Below are positions 36,345 to 47,978 of a DNA stretch of 64,000 bases, piece after piece; the first letter of the stretch is position 1, and each line of letters opens with the position of its first letter. The stretch comes from Asterias amurensis. Lineage: Eukaryota; Echinodermata; Asteroidea; Forcipulatida; Asteriidae. A program made the position numbers and the translations under genes. Under the pieces are notes generated by a model. It did no database searches. It was not told where the DNA came from and saw only the letters and a list, made by a program, of their open reading frames with translations. Location: positions 14,218,012 through 14,282,011 of the forward strand of contig NC_092665.1 in NCBI RefSeq assembly GCF_032118995.1, in the 5' to 3' direction.

Positions 36345-36475
36345 ATGCAGAGGACTGAGTAGTCTAGCCCTGGTAGGACGTCAGACGTCAGAAACGTCAG
36401 AAACGGAGGAGTACAACATGCAGAGGACTGAGTAGTCTAGCCCTGGTAGGACGTCAGAAACGGAGGAGTCCAACC
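36345..36475 (+). repeat. Imperfect tandem duplication
   Basis: ATGCAGAGGACTGAGTAGTC and the following TAGGACGTCAGA text occur twice, 72-73 bases apart; the first copy has an extra ACGTCAGA. Confidence 0.8.
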
Positions 36476-36857
36476 TGGGCTATGAGTAGTCCTGTGCTAT
36501 CAATGCATTATCATGTTAGTTAGTTAGTCAACAAAGTAAAAAATAAAGAAAGTCAACTAAATTAATTTAACAAAATGCCCTCTCTGACCACATGGAGGAA
36601 CCTTCCTCCATGCTCTGACTGAGTGATTGATTCAAACAATCAGTCAGAGTGCATTTTGTTATGATAAACTTTAAAATTAAATAAATAGTTTAAAGACTCC
36701 ATTCAAAACTTTCAAACAGAAGAACTCAACTCAACTCAAGTTAAAACTTAAACTTTTAAATTAGTTCGTGAGTTTTGGTTTGACTTTTAATCAAGTTTAA
36801 AAAATAAAGTTAAATTAAATGTTTAAATTTAAACTTATTTAAAAGTCAAATCAAAAC

Positions 36858-37523
36858 GGGCTTGCGGTCCTACTAAAAGCCGACAACAAGCCGACAACGC
36901 CGACAACACGTCCAGAGCGCCGCCAACACGCCGCCAACACGTTTTAAATACCTCAAAAATGGCAAATAAACCATATACATTTTAGAACTATATGTGTTCT
37001 GTAATATAAACATAAAGTTAATGTAAAAACTTCACAAAAAGTGTGAATTTTTAACCAGAAAAAAACTTCACTTGCACGGAAAGCGGTCGGACGCCATCTT
37101 GGCTTAAAAACCGTGTTTGGACCAGACCATTATGATACGGGTAGATTTAGCACTTGTCAACAACAGAGGGCGGGCTTCATGTGAAGACCTTCACTGCAGT
37201 GTGCACAGTGCATGACGCCCGCCCTCTATTGCTAAGTCTGACTCACCCGCATCATAATGGACTGGTCCAAACACGATTTTAAGCCAAGATGGCGTCCGAC
37301 CGTTCTCCGTGAACGTCAAGTTTTTTTTTCTGGTTAAAAATTCACACTTTTCGTGAAGTTTTTCCATTAAATTTATGTTTATATTACAAAACACACATAG
37401 TTCTAAAATGTATATGGTTTATTTGCCATTTTTGAGGTATTTAAAACTTGTTGGCGGCGTGTTGGCGGCGCTCTGGACTTGTTGTCGGCGTTGTCGGCTT
37501 GTTGTCGGCTTTTAGTAGGACCC
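36858..37523. mobile_element. 666-bp foldback DNA transposon, 9-bp target duplication
   Basis: Two arms of roughly 300 bp are near mirror images around about 37185. Ends are GGG...GGTCCTACTAAAAGCC and GGCTTTTAGTAGGACCC; the left end carries about six extra bases. AATCAAAAC flanks both sides (36849-36857, 37524-37532). The long arms and 9-bp duplication suggest a Mutator-like foldback. No transposase inside. Confidence 0.85.
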
Positions 37524-37689
37524 AATCAAAACTAATTTATTATTAGGATTATTATTAACAGTTTTTTAACGATTGATATCGGCATCTTTTCCAGCACTTA
37601 CCTGACTTTATTTCGAAAGTTGTGTTCAAGATTCAGTTCACAAGAAAAGCACAACAACAGATTGTACGGTACTTTGCTTCTAAAATACA

Positions 37690-37880
37690 CGTGCTCCGTA
37701 GCACACATTCGGCTTCATGGGCGCCGCCATTTTTAAATGGTGCATTCTGGTCATTTTCCAAATGTCGTTGAGGGCGCTCTTGACACTATTGTTAATTGAC
37801 CTGACAGCAAAAGATAGAAAGTGGTTGACGATCATCAACATAAATCATCAGAAATCTACCTTTTCTGAGGTAAAACATTG
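37690..37880. promoter_or_regulatory. Probable bidirectional BMS1/PHC promoter with YY1-like site
   Basis: This stretch separates the presumed first exon of BMS1 (minus) from the PHC gene (plus). It contains GCCGCCATTTTT at 37723-37734, which on the minus strand reads AAAAATGGCGGC and fits the YY1 consensus found near starts of many housekeeping and ribosome-related genes. There is no clear TATA box at a fixed distance. A possible first PHC exon ends at a donor near 37869 (CTGAG|GTAAAA). The promoter role is inferred from gene orientation and motif. Confidence 0.45.
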
Positions 37881-38299
37881 TTTGAAAATGTGATTTCAGT
37901 GACTTATTGACTTTGTGGTTATTATTAAACAGTTGCATATAGAAATTACTTGTATGATTTTGATGGAAATGTCATTTTCGTGACACAATCTGTAACCAGT
38001 TTTTCCGACCGTCGGCAAGGAAGGATCAGGAAGAACAAGAGATTATCAAAAATAATTTAGGTTGTTTGATAACTGTCGATTTGTGTCTTTAAACAAAAGG
38101 GGAAAAAATTGGGGGGGGGGGGGTGGCATTCGTAATAAGCTCTTTAGCTTTAGCTTTTTCTAAGAAAGTAGTGTCAGTATAATTTTGCAGTAACTGAACT
38201 GAAGTGTTTTGTTTATGTTTTGTTCAGTTGGTTTGTTTATTTTTGCTCATCTTCATGATGATGGACATGTAAATTACCGCCATCGTTTATTTTACTGAG

Positions 38300-38445
38300 A
38301 AATTAATACTTCTTTCTCAAAAACTGCATTACTTCAGAGGGAGCAGTTTCTCACAAAGCTCTCCATTGCTTGTTACCAAGTAAGTTTGTATGCTAACAAT
38401 TATTTTTAAGAGTAATTACCAATAGTGTACAATACAATACCTTTT
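38300..38445. mobile_element. TTAA-family MITE, right-half fragment
   Basis: TTTCTCAAAAACTGCATTAC, GCTTGTTACCAAGTAAG and GTAATTACCAATAGTGTACA match the family's right half. Confidence 0.7.
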
Positions 38446-38559
38446 TTTAGAGACAATAAACAAAGCCAGTCATACAACTTGTTGGAGTAATTGCAGTATA
38501 TAAACAATTTGATTCCTCTTTATTCATCACCCCTACACATTCCAAGTCCCTGTTGATGG

Positions 38560-38870
38560 TCTCTTGGTTTCAATACCAGAAAGTGTACAACCCAAGTCTC
38601 AACTCTCATGGGGGGACAGGTCTTTTTCTTTGCAGCTGGACCACGCATCTGGAACTCTCTTCTCTACCACTTAATCTTAGATCTTGTCTTTGTACCACAA
38701 AAACTTATCTTATGTCACAGGTTTTCAAGAACTAATTTTGTTGTGACTGCTTTTCTTTGTTTTGTTTTTGTTTTGTTTTTTGTTTTTTACTGCGCCTTGA
38801 ACACCCAGCAGGGTAGATATGTGCGCATTACAAGTCTTATTATTATTATTAAAGTTAATAACAATATTAA
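38560..38870 (+). mobile_element. Non-LTR retrotransposon 3' end fragment
   Basis: One frame reads AAGPRIWNSLLYHL then KLILCHRF, resembling the WNSLP...FK..LK motif at the end of many LINE ORF2 proteins, then CALNTQQGRYVR and a (TTA)n tail. Short and decayed; lies just upstream of the first PHC coding exon. Confidence 0.65.
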
Positions 38871-38958
38871 AAAATAATAAAATCATTATAATTTCATTCT
38901 TGTTTACAGGGTAGAACCGTGACACTCGTCCATCCTGTGACCACACAGAGCGTTTGTC

Positions 38959-41900
38959 ATGATGAACAGTCAGCAGTCCAGTCCAAGACCTCAGGCTGTT
39001 TCCATGGCGACCACTCCACCTTCAACAGCAACGCTGTCTCCGGCTAACTTGAACCCACCAATACTAGTAGAGCAGCCTAAAAATGTAAACTTAAAATTCA
39101 AGATGAAAGTTATCGGCAGATTGTCGTTTGTGGCTTACAATCAATGTTCTGCGATACATGATGAACGCATACTCAATTTTTTAGAACCTTTGTTGTTTTT
39201 CCTTTGTCAAGTCAGGGTTTTATTGTGAAAACAATATTTTAAAAGGAAAACTCTTTATTCAAAATCTTAAAAAGAAATCTGACAATTACTACCTCACAAA
39301 GGCACGTCAAATATTTTGGAATACCGAGCCTGAAGCGGTACTGAACTAGGTCCATCAAAATCATGCAATGTCTAACAAGATGCTGGAAATAGACAAGCAG
39401 TCTGAAGTATACAAATACAATATAATAGGATTTGGACAGAATATTATATATTGATAGCTTATCTCCTACAAGGCAGTATATAAGCAGCATACAGCGTCCA
39501 GCATTCTTCTGAAGACAATCAGAGCATCTTGACAGTAGAGTGTCGTGGCCGAGTGGATAAGAACACTGAACTCAAGCTCTGGTGCTTCTGTTCAGCAGAG
39601 TGTGGGTTCGAATCTCGGTCGTGACACTTGTGTCCCTGAGCAAGACACTTAACTATAATTGCTTCTCTCCACCCAGGGGTAAATGGGTACCTGTTAGGGC
39701 AGTTCTTGTGATTGATTTAGCCGAGTAGCGCATTTTAATGTTGCACAGGCTGCATACTCCCCACCAGGGAGCTGAGATGGTTTAAGGAGTGAATTAAGGC
39801 CCAGTGACCAGGGGTAATAATGTGAAGTGCTTTGGGCCGCCCTCCGGGTGTGAAAAGCGCTTTATAAAAACTGGCTATTATTATTATTATTATCGGAACA
39901 TTGAGTCGTTAACCACCCAGGCTTTTTCAGAATCACTACTACTCAAAAAGAGATATTCACATGGTACTACCGCAAACCTCTCTTAGGAATACTTTAACCA
40001 TGCAAAGTTTTAAATCCTACTTGTCTGTCACTTTACTGACAATGTTACGATTTGAATACAATGCTAAAGGATTTAGATAGATATCAGGACATTCTTCTGT
40101 AGGCATAAATAATACATGAACACCATGTATCTGTCTATTAACGACGTTATCAGATAATGTAACATTTTTTGTTTTTACAGCTGATGATGTCACCGTCTCC
40201 TTCAGCGTCGTCTCCAGTCATCCTCCCTCCTGTTGTCCCGCCTCCAGCTCATCAACGTCTCTCCTTACCACAGCTGACTAGTGCACTCACATCAGCGAAT
40301 CTGTCTCCAAACAGTGGTAAGACAAATAATAATAATAATAATAATAACAATAATTATTTTAAAAAGTAATCCCAGGTCTGATACTTCACCCATGCAATAA
40401 AAGGCGATTGCCTCCATGCCTCTTGCTCATTGCCTTGGTGCCCTTTAAAATTATCCGGTAGAAGTTTACAATTTCCTCATAGGGTGCCCTTTACCAAGGA
40501 GAAAATACCTTGGTGCCCTTGCCCTTTCAAAAACAAAGCATACAGGCTTGTAATGCGCACATATCCATCCTGCTGACTGTTAAGGCCGCAGTCAAGCCAA
40601 AAACAAAACAAAAGAAAACAATAAAATAAGTCCTTTCAGATGCGAGGCGCAGCTGAAGAAAAAGACCTGTCAACCACAGTGTGTGTACATTTGTACCCTA
40701 ACCATTGGCCCTACTTTTTAACCAAGGACCTTCAAGTATGATGACAATTTGTATTAAAAATTGCAATTGTACACAGTATTTAATGAGCAAATTATTCTCT
40801 TTAGGTTTGGGACCACCAACCCTAAGCCCGTCCCATCATCCTCACCACTCTCCCTCGGCCGTGTTTCCAAGCGGATCCTCCCCTGTATCAGCATCTCCAA
40901 TACCCATGACTGTAACCAGTCCGATAGGCAAGCATGGTGGGTGTCTCGGTGCTCTAACAGCCTCTGTGAACGCCCTACAGCGCCCCGCCAGCACCTCCGG
41001 CCACTACCTCGTCCAGCATTCCCCAAAGAGCCCTCCATCAACAGCTTTAGTCAGTGGGGTACCAGTCGGCATAAGACACCTCCGTCCAGTGCTCAAGACC
41101 TCAGTGGGAGGCAAATCAGACCAGGCGGTCATCATCACCACTCAGACCCCGATATTTAACCGATCTCACCACTCACAGACCACCACAACCATGGTGAACC
41201 TCCCGGGCACATCCCCGATGTCCACCCTGGTGCGCGTGACCCCGTCAATGCAGCAGGCTATCCACAACGCCCAGCCACGCCCTCTCATCATCCAACCCCG
41301 TATGATGGGCGGTTTGGGGTTAATCACCACCGCCGATGTACCCCTGATCCGCGGTGTCACCTCAACAATGGTGAACAACCCCACCCTGATTAACCCATAC
41401 AACGTTCCCCAGTCAAAGCTTCACTCTGCCCTGACTGGTTTCAGTGATGGATCACCACCTAGAATCCATCTCCCTCCCTCCCCACACGGGCCTCTTAGCT
41501 TGGTGGCACAGGTCCAACCCCAAGGAAAATGCACATCCTTCACCATGCATCCATCCAAGTCAATCCCCCACGCCAATGTTACGCTCCATCCTCAAATGAG
41601 ACACATCGCCCCTGCTAAAGCCCCAATATCCCACGTCCCGTTGCAACCTAAACGACCCCCACCTTACCCAACCGGGGCCGGGAGTCCCATATCCCATCAT
41701 CCACTGTCGCCCGGTGCCTCATACGCCATGAAACACAACATTTCCAAAATGAAGAATCCCTCGCCTGCCACCAAACCAGGCTCACAAGTTAAACCGATCA
41801 AGCCAGTCCAGCAGCAAGGTCAACGGTCAGAGGTCAAGATGGTGAAACCTGTGCAACGGGAGAAGAAATCACCCTTGATCCCGGTAGCTGTCCCACCCCT

Positions 41901-44900
41901 TGTGGTTCCCACCGCACCCGTTAGACCTGACGTGACGTCTACGGTAGAACCACAACAACAGACGAAAGCACCAGCCGGCCAGTCGGAGCTGGTCACTCTT
42001 CAGCCGAGGGCAGAGGTCGTCGGGGTGACCGAGGGGGTGGCCAGAGTGGAGAGACAAATCCCTAAGGCTGTGGTCAAACCTCAGGTGCTGACCCATGTCA
42101 TTGACGGTTTCATCATTGAAGAGTCTAAAGAACCGTTCTCGGTGAGTTTCTTGATAAAAGTTAAACAAAATTGCTGAGATTTTTCCCTTTTTTTTTTTTT
42201 AGAGATCCTGCCCTCAGAACACCTATAACATTTACAATTATGTTGAGTAGGCGTTCAATTACAACCTATATAATCTAAAACTAACCTCATTTCAACACAC
42301 AATATCATGAAGTCAGTGCAAAAACATTGTATCTCTGTTTCACGCGAGTTTGTAAACCGTTCTCGGTGAGTTTCTTGATAAAAGTACATTTTTATTGCTC
42401 AGATTTTCTCCTTTTCTTTTACAAGAGATCCTGCCCTCAGAAAACCTACAACGTTTTCATGTAAATTGAATTTGCAAACAACTAAAACGAACCCCATTTC
42501 AACACACAATATCATCATGTCAGTGCAAAAACATTGTATCTTTTCAATAGCAGGTATGTTTCACGCGAGTTTGTAAATGTCAAAACGACGAATCGCATAA
42601 AAAGTGTCTTTACAGGGTCTTGTTTATATGGCCCTAGAAATATATCACATCAGCATTTGGCATAGACTTGCGTCCGTGGTCGCCTCATCCTGAAATTGTA
42701 ATTGGGGCGCACTCCTTGAGTCGCCGCCATCACCTGGTATCTTTCAATTGCTGAAAACAAAAACTCTTCAAAGTAACTTGCAGCAACACTCACAATTTGT
42801 CTTCATTGGTAACAAACAAATTAAGAGCAAGTACATGTTCAACAAACCATGATCCCCTCCTCTGCATCGCTATTATAAAAGCAGATAAATTTTGTCCAGC
42901 GTTTTTATCCCGCTCCGCAGCTCTTCATCAAATGCTGTATCCGATCTACACTTCCAAGGGTTGACAATTTTCTTTTAAAAATGTATATGAATGTCGGACC
43001 TCATTCCCATTTTTCTACATTTATGTGGACAACAACAATCGAAAGATTCCAAAAACCAAGGGTATGTTTTGCCTTTAAACCTTCAATGAGGGAGTTTAGT
43101 GTCAATCGGATACGGCAATTTTGCTATGAAACCATTTTGTGTCTAATTGAATAGTCGATCTGTTTATTAATTTACAATCAGAACTGGAAACAGACAGGAG
43201 CTTGCGCCAACCTGCCTGCTTCAAGAGTGAGACGATCTTTCAATCATTCGTTTTTAAACTTTTTAGTTTTTCGTAGAATGATGTATGTTTTAATTTTGCT
43301 TCCATCCCTGCCTGCCTTGCTCTATGTTTCCAATTTATGAATGTCAGTGAGTAGACTTTTGAGATTAGAGCTCAAAAATACCTGCTGGCCAGAGTCCAGT
43401 CATTTAAGCACTGGGCTAGTAACACAAAACAAACTAAACGAATCCTGCCGTCTTAAGTTTTCCAAACACATACTAGAGTTTTCTAGAGTTTCAATTCAAG
43501 ACATACATTTAAACAAAATATAACAAAAAGATGTTTTCAAGGATTTGCAAAATATTTTTGGTCCGTCCAGTGGAGATTTGTTTGAAGTTCAAGATCTTGA
43601 GGTGGCAACTAGCCCAATTGGGGTACATACCCATTTGGAACCTGATTATCCCAATGGAGGTGGTAATGATCCCCAATCGGGTAAACATTTGCATGGCAAC
43701 GACACTAGTCGGTATACCCAACAGTTTAAACCAAAAGTGTTCTCTTTGGCACCTCCGAGTGTCTCTCTGAGCTTGGAATGCCTAGTATGTGTTTTCTTTA
43801 TTTTTGGTTGCATTTTATTTCTGTATGTTTTTCTTCTTCTTTTTGCACACTGCATTTTCTTTTGATCTCGCATGCCTGTATGATTGAAGAAGTATCACTT
43901 ATTTATTTACGTGTACTTTCAAAACGTAGTTTGAAGCTCGTCGTGACGCTGTCTTAATTGTTTGATAAGGAATTCGCCAAGACTTTTGATCATGTTTGTT
44001 TTTAAATCTGAACAGAGAAAACCCGGAGAGAAAAATTGTCTGTGTGACACAAGTAGTTTCTTTATATAGCAAATCTTCACTTCATAAAGCACAACATTGG
44101 TTACATTCAGAACAGACTTTTTCAGTCTCAAATGAAAAGCTCACTGATTATGAAGTCGGTGATATTTTAACCTTTGACTGTTGAGGATGATAAGAATTAG
44201 AAGTAACTATTACAAGTAAGTCGGTACATAATAGCTGCGTAACCTGGGGGGGGGGGACTCCCAATTAGGGCTAAACAGTTCAGGAAAATGTTTGCACGGC
44301 AAGAAGATAATTCTTTTCCCGGTATCAAAAATTAGTGTCCTGGAAGAAATTTTCAGGGCCTTTCCTGTTTGATCATTTCCATCGTAATCATAGTCATTGT
44401 ATGCAGTCGTTAATGAATGCAATGGTTGTAGTGAGTCAACCTGTTCCAATCCAAGGCTCTTATCTTAGGTGGAAACAAAATCCCTCTTCTTTGATTTCTA
44501 AATGAGAAAACGGGGAGGGGGGGGGGAATCCTTCTTTTCCCAAAAATTGATGAGAATCTGATTTTGATTTTTTAACTAAGCCTAAAAGAAGTAATTTTAA
44601 ATACTAGATTGGAACTTTTGCAGATACAACCATGCATAAGATCTCTTTTGAGGGAGTTTTGGCTCTGAAAAGAGCCGGTGTGGTCTCGACGTTTCAAACA
44701 GTATACTCTGCTCATCTTGAGCCTAAAAGAATGATGTGTGTTTACTTACAGATCGGCCCATCCTCACTGTGGTCCGATGAGTACCCTCAACTAGACCCAA
44801 GGCTACAGCAGTCTCAGATGAGCTCAAGGAGAGACGATGGACGACAACAAGATGGAATGCAGTCGCTTAAACGATCAGGTACTCAAACACAAAGTACCCA

Positions 44901-47010
44901 TAACTCAAAGGGGAATCTCAAAAATAAAAAAAAGTGGGGATTTTCTTGTTGGATTGGTTTAAGGAACACGTTGCCTTGGTAGGATTTGAAACTTTGCATG
45001 GTGGAGATAAGATATAGAAGAGTTTGCGGTAACACCATGTAATAACAATCTCTAAATGAGTTGGGGTGGTTCTGAAAAGAACCGTTGGGTTAACTCGACG
45101 TTTCGATCAGTATGCTCTGATCGTCTTCTGGAGAATGCTGGACTCTGATGCTGCATGCTGCTTAAGTACGAAGAACGGCGGCTGCGGACTGGATCTTGGA
45201 GGCGGAGTCCGTGTGGCATCACGTTGCCTTGGATCGGACAAGTTGGTCTTTTTGTGTTTGTAACCGTTTGCTATAAAAAGCATATGGTTAGAAAGATGTT
45301 TTGAAAGTAGAATACAATGATCCACACAAGTTTGCCTCGAAATTGCGTGGTTTTCCTTTTACTTTGCGAAATAACACGGTCGGCCATATAAATGGCCGAC
45401 CGTGTTAGGAGGCGGCAAGCGTCATGGCCTGGACCCGAACCAACTCTCTGACACTGAACATCAGAGCTTGAGTCCAGTACTCGACCACTTGTCGACGATA
45501 CTCGATAACTGACAAAAATATGTTTACCTTCATTGTTCAAAACCTCACATGCTAATAATTTTCCCCCGATAATGATTTTTGCCATCATAGCGCCTGACAA
45601 CCAAGAGATGTCCGATGGCATGCCGCTCCGCTGCGAGTTCTGTGGCAAAGTAGACCGCCCTCACAAGTTCAAACGCTCCAAGAGGTTCTGCTCGCTGGCT
45701 TGCAGCAAGCGCTACAACGTGGGCTGCAGCAAGAGACTCGGGCTGTTCGCACCACAACGGGAGAACCACGAGAGGATTAAGCATAAGATGAAACTACAAG
45801 TGAAGGCAAAACCACTCAAAGGCTCCAGAGGGAAGCACGGACGTCTCAGCTTCAATGTCGACAGACCGTGGGTAAGACTTCTACAGACAGTAGACCAGAG
45901 CTTGATTTCACAAAGAAATAAAAAATCATCGTCAGACAAATTGTCAGTATCACCATAATGATTTGCTTTACTAAGCAACTACGATTGATTTGCAGTATCG
46001 AACAATCTTAGCTCTTTGTGAAATCGGCCCCAGGACCCCATTTCACAAAGCCTGCTAGCACAAAAACTGCTAAGCACAGAAAAGTATTGCTTGCCAGAAA
46101 CAGGTTAACAGCCAAAATAACATTAGGTTTACATTGTTGTGACTTGTGCCCTACTCAATTTTTGCTTAGCAAAGAAATTTTGTCAAGCAGAATTTGTTGT
46201 TTATAAACATGAAAGTGTGAAACTCAAACCCATAATTTTGTGACAAAGCTTCAAGTGCAAACTAGTATGCGCCAGTATCAATTGGTACTAACAGATACAA
46301 ACCAGTATAAACCGATATGAACCGTTGGAGCATATCTAATAAGAAAATAGAATTAGCTGTTGCTACTGCCTACCAACCAAACAGACATGCTGGTATAAAT
46401 GCAACAAATAGTTAGTGAAAGCCTCTGCTGGGGGCGAAACGTTAGGCCATTAACTATTTTTTGGAGCATCTAGTTCAGGTGTATTATTTGACAACGATTA
46501 TTTTTCTTGCAGTGTACTGGTCAGTCATTCGGCCACTTTCCACAAGGCGAAAGGATGTACAGTCAAGACCAGCAGCAGCAGGGAAGCTCCTCAATGTCCA
46601 CTACATCTGCCGCCATGTCCAATCCCACCGCTGCCACCAACCAAGATAGGGAAAGCAACAGCAGCAGCGCTGGACCGTCAGAGGAATCCTCATCCCTGGA
46701 GTCGTCCATGACTTTCTCCCCGTCTCCCAACAGCGAAGTGGACGAGACTCCACCGGTTTCGGACGATGCCTTCGATGATCCGGCCGGTCCTGAAGGAGAT
46801 CCGGCCAAGTGGTCGGTCCAAGACGTCTACGATTTCATCCACACACTACCAGGCTGCTCGGATTACGCCGACGAGTTCTTGAGGCAGGAGATCGATGGTC
46901 AGGCCTTGATGCTTCTCAAGGAGGACCACTTGATGACAGCAATGAACATGAAACTCGGTCCAGCTCTAAAAATTATCAGCCGAATTTACTCACTGAAAGA
47001 GAAAATATAA
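38959..47010 (+). CDS. PHC: Polyhomeotic-like Polycomb protein (PHC), 6 coding exons
   Basis: Subunit of canonical PRC1; its SAM domain polymerises and helps compact Polycomb chromatin. Coding exons: 38959-39084, 40181-40316, 40805-42141, 44752-44878, 45591-45871, 46513-47010; joined they keep frame for about 834 aa. The first exon has an in-frame ATG behind an acceptor at 38909. Residues 1-500 are low-complexity Pro/Ser/Thr/Gln-rich. About 510-533 is homology domain 1 (VLTHVIDGF...EEPF-like). The FCS zinc finger has Cys 590, 593, 609 and 613 (CEFCGK...RFCSLAC). The SAM domain is 764-834 and ends the protein. Compared with vertebrate PHC1 it is shorter at the N-terminus and lacks long poly-Gln. 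The end of coding exon 1 is the least certain border; a donor at 39066 would also keep frame. A further upstream coding exon cannot be excluded. Confidence 0.95.
39493..40035 (+). mobile_element. Stem-loop repeat family copy, split by a SINE
   Basis: Left part: CAGCATTCTTCTGAAGACAA with CTGAAGA at 39509-39515. Right part from about 39895: GAACATTGAGTCGTTAACC, a decayed stem-loop at 39920-39934, then ACCATGCAAAGTTTTAAATC. The order matches the minus-strand copy at 45 kb. The SINE at 39537-39897 sits between the two parts. Confidence 0.7.
39537..39897 (+). mobile_element. Complete tRNA-Ser-derived SINE
   Basis: The head GTGTCGTGGCCGAGTGGATA contains a tRNA-Ser-type A box, GTGGGTTCGAATCTCGGTCG the B box. 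The body has CCCAGGGGTAAATGGGTACC and the tail ends CTGGCTATT(ATT)n. This is the best copy of the family in the window and lies in the first PHC intron. Confidence 0.9.
44604..44745 (-). mobile_element. Stem-loop repeat copy with perfect histone-type hairpin
   Basis: On the minus strand: GAGCAGAGTATACTGTTTG, GAAACGTCGAGACCACACC, then GGCTCTTTTCAGAGCC (44661-44676), a perfect match to the metazoan histone mRNA 3' stem-loop, and ACTCCCTCAAAAGAGAT. It lies about 75 bases before PHC exon 44752-44878. Confidence 0.75.
44957..45412 (-). mobile_element. Stem-loop repeat inserted in a TTGCCTTGGAT MITE
   Basis: ACGTTGCCTTGG occurs at about 44967 and again at about 45220, where the MITE continues to its GGCCGACC core. 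Between them, minus strand: CGATCAG-AGCATA-CTGATCG stem (45104-45123), AAACGTCGAG, and GGTTCTTTTCAGAACC (45068-45083). Confidence 0.7.
46025..46200. mobile_element. GGGCCCAA-family MITE, partial
   Basis: CCCCATTTCACAAAGCCTGC and TTGCTTAGCAAAGAAATTTT fit the arms of the family, strongly diverged; the right end is missing. Confidence 0.45.
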
Positions 47011-47658
47011 TGGAGAACCAATTTTTTTTTGCAGTACTGCGGAAAGTGATCTTGGAAGCTAAAGTCCAAGGTGGTTGAGGTCATGACCTCTGTGGTCCCC
47101 ATGTAATTTCAGGCCTGGTGGTCTGTTTTATTCCGACCGTAGAACCTAATATCTTTGCAGTACTGCAGAAAGTGATTTCTGAGTGGGACCATTTTTTTAA
47201 AAGACGTGGAAGCCAAGATCCTGGGATGTGACTCTTATGAAATTTCAAGCCAGGTGTTCTCTGTGTTATTCCAGATGTAGGACCAGAGAAGCAGTTTCAA
47301 CTGTAATTAGTACCTTTTTAATACATTTATTTAAGTATTTAAATATTAATATAAAATAGGTCATGTTAAACGCTTGTGAACTTGTGAGAACTGTTTACGG
47401 TGTGTCTCTAGCATGGAATAGTGTTGTTCTTGTTGGTAAAAAAAAACCAGATTTTTTTCTAAAAAGAGGCACTTCCATTGAAGAATGAAAAAGTCTATAG
47501 ACACACTTTTTATGAGGTTTAGCATGTTCAAAAAAAGAATTTGAAATCATGTGTTTTGGTATAGTAGTGTCAATCTAACATATTTGATGTTCTGCATGTG
47601 TACTGTGTGGGACGGATTGTCTATTTTGTGTTTATGGAGTTAAAACATTTAACAAAAT

Positions 47659-47978
47659 TTAAAGGCAGTGGACACTATTGGTAATTACGCAAAATAATTA
47701 TTGGCATCAAAACTTACTTGGTAACAAGCAATGGGGAGAGGTTGGTAGTATAAAACATTGTGAGAAACGGCTCCCTCTGAAGTTTTCGAGAAAGAAGTAA
47801 TTTTCCACGATTTTGTTTCGAGACCTCAGATTTAGAACTTGAGGTCTCGAAATCAAGCATCTGAAAGCACACAACTTCAACTTCGTGTTCACAGGTTTGT
47901 TATTTTATGCATATGTTGAGATACACCAAGTGAGAAGACTGGTCTTTAACAATTACCAATAGTGTCCAATGTCTTTAA
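47659..47978. mobile_element. TTAA-family MITE in PHC 3'UTR/intergenic
   Basis: TTAA at 47659-47662 and 47975-47978; ends AGGCAGTGGACACTATTGG and CCAATAGTGTCCAATGTCT. The interior is a little shorter than in the other copies. Confidence 0.9.

Larger units (their letters stand above)
35707..37700 (-). other. BMS1: BMS1 5'UTR: 18-base piece at the ATG, intron, non-coding first exon
   Basis: Directly upstream of the BMS1 ATG an acceptor (TTCTAG) on the minus strand leaves an 18-base UTR piece (35707-35724). A good donor (CAG|GTAAGTGC) lies at 37601/37602, so a non-coding first exon probably runs from 37602 to about 37700. The intron holds a tandem duplication (36345-36475) and a 666-bp foldback element. 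The transcription start is inferred, not seen. Confidence 0.6.

Noticed and set aside
40754-41402. Frames on the minus strand and a second plus frame within the large PHC exon
   Set aside because: Only the frame with HD1 joins in phase to the zinc-finger and SAM exons; others are shadows of GC-rich coding DNA.
44632-45263. A real histone gene near the stem-loops
   Set aside because: No histone coding sequence is found upstream on the minus strand; the hairpin recurs in several repeat copies.
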